Of a stretch of 42,802 bases of DNA, positions 34,168-41,850 are shown piece after piece. Made by a program: the position numbers and the translations under genes. Where the stretch lies: the NCBI GenBank assembly GCA_005805305.1, contig SYMW01000058.1:1-42802 (forward strand), in the 5' to 3' direction. The DNA is from Verrucomicrobiales bacterium. GTDB lineage: Bacteria; Verrucomicrobiota; Verrucomicrobiia; Limisphaerales; F1-80-MAGS106. Numbering within the stretch: the stretch's first letter is position 1; the number at the start of each line of letters is the position of its first letter. Below the pieces are notes generated by a model. The model was not told the origin of the DNA, did not search any database, and was given only the letters and a program-made list of their open reading frames with translations.

Positions 34168-35088
34168 GTGATGTCCCTATTCGGGAAACTGAAACGATGG
34201 CGCAATGGCTTGGCGGGCACCGCAGCTCGAATGGTGAGCGCGGCTCCAATCTTCGAAAAACCCGCGATTAAAATTGGGCGAGCGCTGGGCCAAGGCCCTG
34301 TGTTCTGCAGCCTTTATCGCGAATTCAGGACCGAGCTCTCACGGCTTTTGACCTCTCAAGGCCGTGATTGCAAACTCACTAACCTGGGAGGAATCGAGAT
34401 CAGGTTTAGCATCTCCCACTTTACGATGCACGGTTTCTGGTTCCAGGGGATCATTTACGAGGAGGCGACGCTCCGGGCATTGAAGCAGAAGCTCCGCGCC
34501 GGTTCCACATTCGTGGACATCGGGTCGAATGCGGGATATTTCTCGGTCATCGCGGGAATGATTGTCGGCGCCGCGGGCAAGGTTCACTCGTTCGAGCCAA
34601 ATCCCGCGGTCTTTGCCCGGTTGCAAAGGCATGTGACGGCCAACCACCTAGAAACCACGGTCGAATCCCATCAACTCGCTCTGAGCGATGCGGACCTTGG
34701 TGCCGCCCAGCTTTTTGTCCCGATCAATCGGCACAACGACGGTTTGGCTTCCATCCTACCCTTCGATGGCAAGGGAACGGACCAGAGGAATGGCGCTGTG
34801 GAAACGGTCAGCGTTGCCTGCACAAGTTTTGACTGCTTCGCCGCGCGGCTGCAATTGACGGCTGTGGACCTCATGAAGATCGATGTCGAGGGAGCGGAAG
34901 ACAAGGTGATTAACGGAATGCGGGAGTTTTTGTCGCGGCACCCTCCAAAAACAATCATCCTGGAAACGCCTCGGGACAGCGATGCGTTCAAGGCACTGAA
35001 AGACCACGGCTATTCCGTTCGACTCCTCGACCGCCATGATTCCGGGAACGGCAACTATTTGTTCGAGCATGCTTCATTTTTGGGATGA
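34168..35088 (+). CDS. FkbM family methyltransferase
   Basis: 306 residues from the GTG at 34168; the adjacent ATG at 34171 is equally plausible. Motif I FVDIGSNAGYFSVIAG is near residue 113, HSFEPNPAVFARL follows, and LMKIDVEGAEDKVINGM near residue 235 is the FkbM signature. ETPRDSDAFKAL near the end matches the usual E-x-P segment. It is the last plus-strand gene of the glycan run and ends convergent with the minus-strand deacetylase. It overlaps by 15 bases a minus-strand remnant that encodes a membrane helix. The acceptor sugar is unknown. Confidence 0.84.
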   Translation: MMSLFGKLKRWRNGLAGTAARMVSAAPIFEKPAIKIGRALGQGPVFCSLYREFRTELSRLLTSQGRDCKLTNLGGIEIRFSISHFTMHGFWFQGIIYEEATLRALKQKLRAGSTFVDIGSNAGYFSVIAGMIVGAAGKVHSFEPNPAVFARLQRHVTANHLETTVESHQLALSDADLGAAQLFVPINRHNDGLASILPFDGKGTDQRNGAVETVSVACTSFDCFAARLQLTAVDLMKIDVEGAEDKVINGMREFLSRHPPKTIILETPRDSDAFKALKDHGYSVRLLDRHDSGNGNYLFEHASFLG

Positions 35089-35263
35089 GACCTTATCCGG
35101 GGGCGTTCGGTGGGGAGCGACTTTCTCACTCCAAGTGATGATCCCGGCACCCAGGACGATCAGCAACACTCCGGCCAAATCAGCCTCGCAACGGAAGCTC
35201 CGATGCGAATCGGGATCGTGTCCGACCGCGGCTTGAAGGAGCCATTCTTGCTTGGATCCAAAG
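35074..35263 (-). pseudogene. Fragment encoding a C-terminal membrane helix, EamA/DMT-like
   Basis: On the minus strand a frame without any normal start reads ADLAGVLLIVLGAGIITWSE, then KVAPHRTPP, ending at TGA (35074-35076). A hydrophobic helix with LLIVLGAGI followed by a short polar tail resembles the last helix of EamA/DMT or SMR-type transporters. It directly follows the deacetylase gene but in a different frame and carries no upstream helices, so it is probably a remnant. The similarity is weak and based on one helix. Confidence 0.3.
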
Positions 35264-35264
35264 C

Positions 35265-36101
35265 TCAGATGTCTTGATATCGAATCAGTTCAATTTGCCG
35301 ACGTGTGATGATCTCCCGAACTTTCGAACTCAGCAACGCGTTGAGTTCATGGCTGAGGCCATTCGTGGATGGATGCGCGTAAAGTTCGGAGTTGCCAGCA
35401 GGCAACCGCTCGAGCAGCCGGCAGAGGTAGCGCTGATCGACTCCCGCGTTCTGCAGCAGGCCGAAAACCCGGTCGGTGGAACGTATCTTGGCTTCTTTCA
35501 ATTTCGGGGAAGCGCTGGCGCACAGGACGGCAAAAACCAGCGCGTGTGAAAGCCGGTACAGCCATTGGCCATCCGCGATTTGAAAGTTCAACAACGCCGG
35601 ATCCCGCGTGAGCCGGATGTGACGGAGCCCAAAGTGGCGGGCGGCGCGGATGCAAATTTTCAGAATGGTGGGATGAAGATGGATCTGGAGGTGGCCGTTG
35701 ACGTGATCCAGGGTCAAGCCCGTGGCTTGGAATTTCTGAATCTGGGCGTACACCTCCCGGCGCAGTTGGTCCCGCAAACCGGGCAGGAAGAAATAGCGCA
35801 ATCCTACCCGCAGTGTCGAGTCAGGAAACCGGTAATGGTGGTTGACCAAGTCCGGAATCTCTGTGGGTTTCAGCGCGGAACGTCCGGCAACCAAGACCAG
35901 GTGGAGGCCCACTCCAAGACGGGGATGTTTCCGAGCCAAGGCGATCGCCTCGTCCTTTCTCGGGGAATTCACCATGAGGCTGGCAGTCGTGAGGATGCCC
36001 TCGACATGGGCGCGAACCACCGCTTCATTCACTTCCGACGATTGTCCGAAATCGTCGGCATTGACGATCAGTCGGCGAGTCGGCGCATTTGTGATCCCCA
36101 C
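35265..36101 (-). CDS. YdjC/HpnK-family carbohydrate deacetylase
   Basis: 278 residues from the GTG at 36101; the frame extends to a TTG at 36212, overlapping the DUF1501 stop, but the extra 37 residues are not conserved in character. RRLIVNADDFGQSSEVNEAV carries the metal-binding DD, GVGLHLVLV and DHVNGHLQIHLHP supply the histidines, and ILTTASLMV is typical of the HpnK branch. YdjC/ChbG proteins deacetylate N-acetylated sugars with a divalent metal; HpnK members are linked to hopanoid genes, of which none is seen here. It could trim acetyl (or formyl) groups from glycans of the neighbouring cluster. Downstream on the same strand lies a membrane-helix remnant. Confidence 0.8.
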   Translation of the reverse strand: MGITNAPTRRLIVNADDFGQSSEVNEAVVRAHVEGILTTASLMVNSPRKDEAIALARKHPRLGVGLHLVLVAGRSALKPTEIPDLVNHHYRFPDSTLRVGLRYFFLPGLRDQLRREVYAQIQKFQATGLTLDHVNGHLQIHLHPTILKICIRAARHFGLRHIRLTRDPALLNFQIADGQWLYRLSHALVFAVLCASASPKLKEAKIRSTDRVFGLLQNAGVDQRYLCRLLERLPAGNSELYAHPSTNGLSHELNALLSSKVREIITRRQIELIRYQDI

Positions 36102-36198
36102 GAACAACAACCCGGATTCGCCAAGGGTTCGTGCGAGGTCCGGTTCGATCGGGAAAAGTATGGTTCCGAAGCAGGAATGGCAAGCGCGGTTCGAACCG

Positions 36199-37662
36199 TC
36201 ATAGCAGCCCAAGTTCTCCCACGATTTTTGCGCCGTCCAAGCTCGTGCCGCCGTTTTGCAGCACCTCTCGTGGATTGCCGTAGCCGGGAATGACTTCCTC
36301 CAACTGGGCCGCGGAAGCGCCGAGATGATCCCGCACGATTTCGCCGAACACAGAACGATAATCCACGGAACGGCTCAGATAGCGCGAGTTGGCCCCGAAC
36401 ATCACCCCTTGCGGTCCTGTCTTCCAGGAGGCGTTGTCACATTGATAGACCCCTCCTTTGATCTTTCCTCCGGCAACCAACATGGGCCCCGCTTCCGCGT
36501 GATCCGTCCCTTCGTTGCCGTTCTCCTTCGAAGTGCGGCCAAACTCGGACAAGGTGACAATCACGGTATTCTCCCAAAGAGCGGGGCTGATGCTGCTATA
36601 GTACTCGCGAATGGCGTACACGGTCCACGCGATCTGGCGCATCAAATTGGCATGGCTTCCGGTCACGCCTCCTTGATCGCTATGCGTGTCAAACCCGCCA
36701 ATTTCCGTTCCCGCTACCACCGCGTCCGTTTTCGCCAGAATCTGGGCCGCGGTTTTCACCTTGGAGAAATAGCTGTACCATCCAGAAGGAAATCCTTTTT
36801 GGTTCGATGCCGCGTCGATGGGGAAAAGATGGGTCTTTCCGTCCTTGTCGAAAATGTTGTTCTTCTCGACACCTACGGCCTTTAAGATATCGATCGATTC
36901 GCGCAAGTTGAGGCCCGTGGTGAACAACAGGTCGCGCTGATCCTTGGTCGGGTATTCTATTTGGTGCTGCGCCGCCATGAAATTGAGCAGTTTTTGCTTG
37001 TCCGTCGCGTTGTTCGAAACCCCCAGCGCGTCGTAGCGTCTTGGATCCGAGAGATTGGTCATGGCCAAGGGGCCGCGCAACACAAGCGGGTTTTTGCTTT
37101 GCACGGAAACGGCGGGGAATGCCCTGCCTTCGGCCAATCCGGTGTCCATCACCGCCCGATAGAGAAGGCCGCTTCCCAACAAGTTGTCACGGGGCACGCC
37201 ATTCTCCCAGTATCGTTGAGAGTCAAAATGAGACCGTGACTGCCTGGGGTATCCGACGCGATGAACCACGGCGAGCTGTCCGGCGTTGTAAACCGGAATG
37301 GCTTCCTTCAATCCTGGATGGAGTCCGGCAAATCCGTTTCCAAGATCGATGGCCCGAGTCAAGTCCGGGCTGGCTGGAGCAAGCCCCTTCAACGACGTGA
37401 GTGGATCTGGGGCTGGAATGTGGAGGGTGGGCCGGTTGACAGTGTTGTAGGCGTCATCTCCCCAAGGAATCACCGTGTTCAGGCCATCGTTGCCACCACG
37501 CAGGAATATAAAAAAAACTTTCTTCGAAGATTTCGGGATCGCTCCGGAAGCGAGAGCTTGCCGCAAGGCCGGCGGCACCCCTAGCGCCGAAGCGGCCGCG
37601 GCGGCGAGCGCGAGCCGCATGCTCCTGTCAAGGAATGAGCGTCGATTCAAAAAAGTTGCCAT
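36199..37662 (-). CDS. DUF1501 secreted protein with Tat-like signal
   Basis: 487 residues. A GGAGGA site lies 6 bases before the ATG. The N-terminus LNRRSFLDRSMRLALAAAAA is a twin-arginine-type signal. The DUF1501 core has FLRGGNDGLNTVIPWGDDAY, SRSHFDSQRYWENG, a late SEFGRTSKENGNEGTDHAEA and AGPMLVAGGKIKGGVY. These proteins look like the sulfatase/phosphatase superfamily and are nearly always encoded beside DUF1800 proteins, as here (30-base gap). Their true activity is unknown; a periplasmic hydrolase or surface role is proposed in the literature. It is the second gene of a DUF1800-DUF1501-YdjC run. Confidence 0.9.
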   Translation of the reverse strand: MATFLNRRSFLDRSMRLALAAAAASALGVPPALRQALASGAIPKSSKKVFFIFLRGGNDGLNTVIPWGDDAYNTVNRPTLHIPAPDPLTSLKGLAPASPDLTRAIDLGNGFAGLHPGLKEAIPVYNAGQLAVVHRVGYPRQSRSHFDSQRYWENGVPRDNLLGSGLLYRAVMDTGLAEGRAFPAVSVQSKNPLVLRGPLAMTNLSDPRRYDALGVSNNATDKQKLLNFMAAQHQIEYPTKDQRDLLFTTGLNLRESIDILKAVGVEKNNIFDKDGKTHLFPIDAASNQKGFPSGWYSYFSKVKTAAQILAKTDAVVAGTEIGGFDTHSDQGGVTGSHANLMRQIAWTVYAIREYYSSISPALWENTVIVTLSEFGRTSKENGNEGTDHAEAGPMLVAGGKIKGGVYQCDNASWKTGPQGVMFGANSRYLSRSVDYRSVFGEIVRDHLGASAAQLEEVIPGYGNPREVLQNGGTSLDGAKIVGELGLL

Positions 37663-37668
37663 GGTTGT

Positions 37669-37674
37669 TCCTCC
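37669..37674 (-). promoter_or_regulatory. Ribosome binding site GGAGGA of the DUF1501 gene
   Basis: TCCTCC on the plus strand is GGAGGA on the minus strand, 6 bases before the ATG at 37662. It is one of the clearest Shine-Dalgarno sites in the window and fixes the start. Confidence 0.65.
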
Positions 37675-37692
37675 GATTGAGTGCGCTAATAA

Positions 37693-40128
37693 TTATTGTT
37701 CCTGAAAGCGAGGCAGGCTGAGCAAAAAGCTCACCATCCCTCGCACCCTGGCATCGTAGACGGCTGAATTAGGATCCAGGGTGGAGAACTTCGACGAGTC
37801 TGAAATGCCCGTGTCGTTGGAATTGAGAAATGCGATGGCCGCCTGGCGATCCTGGGACAGATTTCCCGCGCCTTCTCCTATAAAGAGATACTTCATAAAG
37901 ACATCCACGACGGCGCCCGCGTCTTTCAACGCTGGCCCTGGAACTTTCAATTTCAACAGCCCGACAGGATCCGTGGTGTTATTGATGCCATCGGTACCAT
38001 AGTCGTCATCTTTGACCGAGCTCGTGGAAGCGGCCAACAGGTTTTGAACGAACCGCATTCGTTCCATCAGTGAGGCGGTGCCGACCCATTCCCTGGCGAA
38101 TTCAGACCAGCCGTCGGGCTCTTCACGATAGAACAAACGCATGTTCAACCTCTGGAGAGCGGTTTGAAAATCATATCCATCCGTATCCGCGGTGAAACCC
38201 CCTTCAGGGAGGGGAGCCCTCAGACTCCGCAAAGCGCTCACCGTGTACTCAAACGGCGTTTTCACTTTTTGACGCGATGCCCCGTGGCCGAAAAAGAGTT
38301 CTGACTTCAAAATGACCCTCAACACCGCGCGGAGGTTGCCCTTCCTGCCGTCTGGGCCGGGTTGTTCCCAGGCTTTGAGGCACTCCCGAACCAATCGCCC
38401 TTCCGCACTTAGATTGGGATCGGTGTAATCGTAGACCCCATGGTGAAAATTCTCGTGCACGAACAACTGGCAGAGCTTCACGCTGAGGTATTCCTGTGTG
38501 TAAGGAAGATCGGCCAAATGTTTAATGATATCGTAGCCGTCCTGCATAGCCGCATTTCCAGTCCTAGCCGGGAGGACCAATTTATACGATCTCCCCGCAT
38601 GCGGAGGCCCGAATCGAGGGCTGGCGGTCTTGTCTGCAAAGAGGGTCTTTAACTTGGTGTCGTGATTGGCCGGCCTGAATTGGAGCGTCCAGTAGCCTGG
38701 ATCCAGATCACGGTTCGGCACACGGGTCGCGAAAGGATTTGTTTCTTGTCCCACTGGCAACTTGTCCGCTCTCCAGCCGGTCCATGCCCGGCTCATCTCC
38801 TCGATGTCATGCTGATCGTAGCCATTGTCGACCCCCATCGTGAACAGTTCCAACAACTCTCTGGAATAATTCTCGTTGGCGTTGCCGCTGGTGCTGACCG
38901 CGGTGTCCAAGTAGATCACCATCGCGGGGCTCTCGACACTGATCTTCAACAGGTCGTAAAATGTGCCGTTCGGATTCAGCAGCACTTGTTTCCATTTGTT
39001 GAGCTCCCGGTACTCGAAATCCGTCGCGATGGTGCCTTCCACCCGATTCACATTGTTGGTGAGCTTCCCATCGAGATACTCCACGCTCTTCGAATAGAGC
39101 GTGGTGAAGTGGTTGTCGAAGAACTGCAAGAGAACCTGGTTCAACTGCCGTTTCGAGCGAACCGCTTGAAGCGTGTGCCAGGCTTGCAAGTCCCCAATGC
39201 TGGCCGCTCCCTGTGACAGCAGCACGCCCAAAGAAGGGTTCTGCACCGAAATCCCGCCCCCGGAAAACCTTGCCGTGAATCGCTTCGTGCCTGGTGTCCG
39301 TTTGTAATAGAAACTGAGCGTGTAGCTCTGCCCATTCGCCAGCGCCGGCGAGGTCGTCTGCCAAACCGAGCTCGCCTTCGTGGTTCCTCCCGAGATTGCG
39401 ACCAAGTGCAAACTCGACGCGCCGCCGCGCTTCTCAGTCGTCGAAAGCGCGGTGCCGACATGATTCGCGGAAATCGTCCAGCTCCCTTCCAACGGGGATT
39501 CAAAGTCGCCGTTCTTCAATAGATTGCTCCCGCCGCCGGCCACCGTGCCTCTCACCAAAACCATGTCGTCGATGTACACGTCCCCTGGCGAGTTCATGTA
39601 GAGATAAAGTGTCGAACTTGAAACCACCCCAGTAGAACTCACGAATTCCCACCCGTCGCTTGAGGGTTTGTCCAAACCCAAATCCTCCTGAATCTTCTCC
39701 GGCTGCAGCTGCTCCTCAATATAAGCCTCAGGCCCAATAGCGCCTGGACCGGTCAACACGCGGTCAACATCCTCCGGCGTCGGACCATACGCCAGACGGT
39801 TCAAAACGGTCGCCGCCGCAACAGCCTTGGGATCCAGAGGCTTTACCTCGAGCCGGTAAAAACCGGCGCCGCCCTCCGACGTCCCTTCCCACTCGTAGCC
39901 GGACAGCACACCCTCGGCATCATGAAATGGACCGACGACGGAGCCGGATTTTAAAACCCGAAACATCTCCGTGCCGGGATAGGGCGTGAAACGAACTTTC
40001 GTCCGGCCTCCGCCGGCTTCGATCTCAGTAATCCTCGGAGCAGACGGGAGTTCCGCGCTGTTCAAGTCATCGCCGGGCAGAAGGCCGAAAGCAAAGGCAA
40101 CGGGCAGTAAGAAACGAGGAAATCGCAT
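37693..40128 (-). CDS. DUF1800 secreted protein with an inserted carbohydrate-binding-like domain
   Basis: 811 residues. The Sec-type signal is RFLLPVAFAFGLLPGDD; residues ~30-95 form a small beta domain ending GFYRLEV. DUF1800 begins at ~102 (ATVLNRLAYGPTPEDVDRVL), breaks off near 155 and resumes at ~314 (LQAWHTLQAVRSKRQLNQVL). ENYSRELLELFTMGVDNGYD and MSRAWTGW follow, with a C-terminal helical part. The insert (~155-312) holds YIDDMVLVRG, SNLLKNGDFESPLEGSW and LSFYYKRTPGTKRF, the pattern of CBM4/9-like jelly-roll modules. DUF1800 is of unknown function and pairs with DUF1501 next door. The start lacks a strong Shine-Dalgarno; no convincing -35/-10 pair was found upstream. Confidence 0.88.
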   Translation of the reverse strand: MRFPRFLLPVAFAFGLLPGDDLNSAELPSAPRITEIEAGGGRTKVRFTPYPGTEMFRVLKSGSVVGPFHDAEGVLSGYEWEGTSEGGAGFYRLEVKPLDPKAVAAATVLNRLAYGPTPEDVDRVLTGPGAIGPEAYIEEQLQPEKIQEDLGLDKPSSDGWEFVSSTGVVSSSTLYLYMNSPGDVYIDDMVLVRGTVAGGGSNLLKNGDFESPLEGSWTISANHVGTALSTTEKRGGASSLHLVAISGGTTKASSVWQTTSPALANGQSYTLSFYYKRTPGTKRFTARFSGGGISVQNPSLGVLLSQGAASIGDLQAWHTLQAVRSKRQLNQVLLQFFDNHFTTLYSKSVEYLDGKLTNNVNRVEGTIATDFEYRELNKWKQVLLNPNGTFYDLLKISVESPAMVIYLDTAVSTSGNANENYSRELLELFTMGVDNGYDQHDIEEMSRAWTGWRADKLPVGQETNPFATRVPNRDLDPGYWTLQFRPANHDTKLKTLFADKTASPRFGPPHAGRSYKLVLPARTGNAAMQDGYDIIKHLADLPYTQEYLSVKLCQLFVHENFHHGVYDYTDPNLSAEGRLVRECLKAWEQPGPDGRKGNLRAVLRVILKSELFFGHGASRQKVKTPFEYTVSALRSLRAPLPEGGFTADTDGYDFQTALQRLNMRLFYREEPDGWSEFAREWVGTASLMERMRFVQNLLAASTSSVKDDDYGTDGINNTTDPVGLLKLKVPGPALKDAGAVVDVFMKYLFIGEGAGNLSQDRQAAIAFLNSNDTGISDSSKFSTLDPNSAVYDARVRGMVSFLLSLPRFQEQ

Positions 40129-40295
40129 AAGGCGGTGTTCAAGGTAAGCTCGCCATGAATTCGGTATCGCAAACTTGCTACAACACTAAGCATACCGCAT
40201 GCCATTTGCAATCCACTTCTCCAACGCTGTGCGCCGGGGTCCACGGCTATTTTTTTGAATTTCTGAAGTGTTGCTGTTGTTAAGGTTGGAAATCC

Positions 40296-40895
40296 AGGTC
40301 GCTGGCCTTCGCGAGCAAGGCCCTGCCCGAACCCTGGGAGCAGGCCGACGGTTACGAGCCGCTGGCCGAGACCTTCTCCGTCATCGGATAATACTTAGGC
40401 CCAACGCGGCTCGCTGGGCTTTCCGCGCAAGAAAGGAAGCACCTTCCGCAAAGTCCCCAGATACACCGCTCTGAGCAACCAACTCATCCAAATCGATCCT
40501 CACCAGTTGGCCGACACCCTCAACTAATGGCTCCTGGCAAGCCTCGGAACCCTTCCCCGCGCCCTGGCCATTGACGACAAATGGATCCGGGATCGTGCGC
40601 TGAGCAGGGGCCTGAGCGAGCAAGAGATCGGCGCCCCCGTCACCGTGGGAATTGCCAATGAGAAAATCAAAAACGACGAGCAGAGCTGGAGCGCGGCCAC
40701 TGGGTGTGGGACGCCTGCATGAGCAAAGACCAAACTCGCTCCAAGCACTACCACATCAACTGCAACCTCTCGGCTCTGGGCGTCTGCCGGGTGGCCCTCA
40801 ACGCGAACCTTCACTCCGTGCCTTCCTGGTCCGAACACCAAGAGCGCTGCCAGCAAAATCCCCAAATCCCTTTCAAAGCACTCCTCAAGCACTGA
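40296..40895 (+). pseudogene. Decayed transposase, DUF4338 (DruA-like) piece plus ISAs1-type piece
   Basis: Three plus-strand frames each hold a piece. 40296-40391 reads LPEPWEQADGYEPLAETF, like the DUF4338 W...GY.PLL.ETF motif. 40414-40620 reads LGFPRKKGSTFRKVPRYTAL, then QIDPHQLADTLN, a stop, WLLASLGTLPRALAIDDKWI, the ISAs1 segment around the first catalytic Asp. A frame ending at TGA 40893-40895 reads RGHWVWDACMSKDQTRSKHY, matching the ISAs1 C-terminal HW...D...D.(S/T)R pattern. Stops, frameshifts and a missing middle show that the gene is dead. No terminal inverted repeats were identified. Identification is by motif pattern only. Confidence 0.6.
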
Positions 40896-41272
40896 TCGAA
40901 ATGAAAGGACCGTGCGTCCCAACCGAGGAATGCGAGGCTTGTGAGCATGCTGGAATTGTCTTGCCTCATCCTGCCCGTGGGGCGGATGGCTTCGAGGAAC
41001 TCCGTCACACTGAGCGCGATCATCGTGACGACCATTTAACGGGAATGCTGGTTTCGATGATTCGATCTGATCGGCTTGCAGGACAAACATCAGCGCGCCC
41101 CAGGAAACAAGTCCCCTGCCGCTCCGCCCGTCACCCCTGGCGACCACTTCCCGGCTGGGCGTCAATCCAAAACACGCCTCGAGGCTCTCTCTTTGGTGAA
41201 GGAAAAGTTATGCGACACTGTTTTCGTTTCCCCTTTCTTTCCTGGTGAAGCTTCCAGTCCAAGATGCAGGCA
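40896..41272. other. Region without a recognisable gene
   Basis: After the transposase remnant, about 380 bases show only short overlapping frames with no family character, no clear hairpin terminator and no promoter I would defend. Together with the fragments on both sides it looks like decayed insertion DNA. Confidence 0.5.
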
Positions 41273-41533
41273 TTACAACTCACGTGGTGTCTTATCTACG
41301 CCGCCTTCATAGTCCTCCTTCAATTTGAGGACTATTTCACACCGTACGACCGCTTCTTTTTCAGTTACAGATTTCTCCTTGACTTGGATTTGGATCAAAT
41401 CTGCGAATTTACTTGGTTCAAGTGCACCCAAGAAGTAAGGGAGTGCATCTGGATGTTTGTACCAAGCAGCGACTTCCGCCTGAATGTTTTTGTCAGTCAG
41501 TCCCCCTTCTTTCGCGATCGGGAGCGGCCTGGG
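41273..41533 (-). pseudogene. C-terminal coding remnant, AT-richer than its surroundings
   Basis: A minus-strand frame open for 86 sense codons, with no ATG, ends at TAA (41273-41275). It reads like real protein: KEGGLTDKNIQAEVAAWYKH, PDALPYFLGALEPSKFADLI, VVRCEIVLKLKEDYEGGVDK. Lysine and glutamate codons are mostly AAA/GAA, unlike the GC-rich genes around it. An in-frame TGA just upstream and the lack of a start show truncation, probably by insertion or deletion. I do not recognise the family. Confidence 0.4.
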
Positions 41534-41582
41534 TCACCGTCCAGGCGCCGTTTGCCGGCAGCGTCCGGGTGTTCGTGCTGAC

Positions 41583-41786
41583 CTAGCCAAAACCGGTGCT
41601 CCAGGTGGTCAAACCGCTGATCGCGGTTTCCACTTTCCCGATTTCGAGCGTGGTCGCGCTGTTGAAGGCGGCAAACTCCAGGGAGCGGGTGCGCCGCACG
41701 TTCCGGCCGAGGACGCTGTTGTAAACCACATCGCTCAACGTTCGCTGTGATTTCTGAAGATTGACCTGCTCTTGGTCATTCTCCAA
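41583..41786 (-). CDS. Small hypothetical protein or C-terminal fragment
   Basis: 67 codons from an ATG at 41786. The sequence (SDVVYNSVLGRNVRRTRSLE, FAAFNSATTLEIGKV) has a plausible protein composition but matches no family I know. On the other strand a short reading frame ending at the TAG 41581-41583 reads AWVTVQAPFAGSVRVFVLT, like the tail of another protein. Both may be scraps of broken genes between the ISAs1 remnant and the transposase; no ribosome site is evident. Confidence 0.25.
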   Translation of the reverse strand: MENDQEQVNLQKSQRTLSDVVYNSVLGRNVRRTRSLEFAAFNSATTLEIGKVETAISGLTTWSTGFG

Positions 41787-41850
41787 AAAGTGAACTTCGG
41801 CGTGGCTTCAACGTTCCAGCAAAACCGGGCCCATTGAGCGTTCTCGTCCA

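Noticed and set aside
40129-40260. Promoter for the DUF1800 operon (TTGCAA with a possible -10 at 17 bases)
   Set aside because: The candidate -10 (TAGTGT) matches only half of the consensus; the evidence is too weak to list as a feature.
40811-41035. Minus-strand 74-codon frame after the transposase remnant
   Set aside because: It overlaps the ISAs1-like tail antisense and shows no family resemblance.
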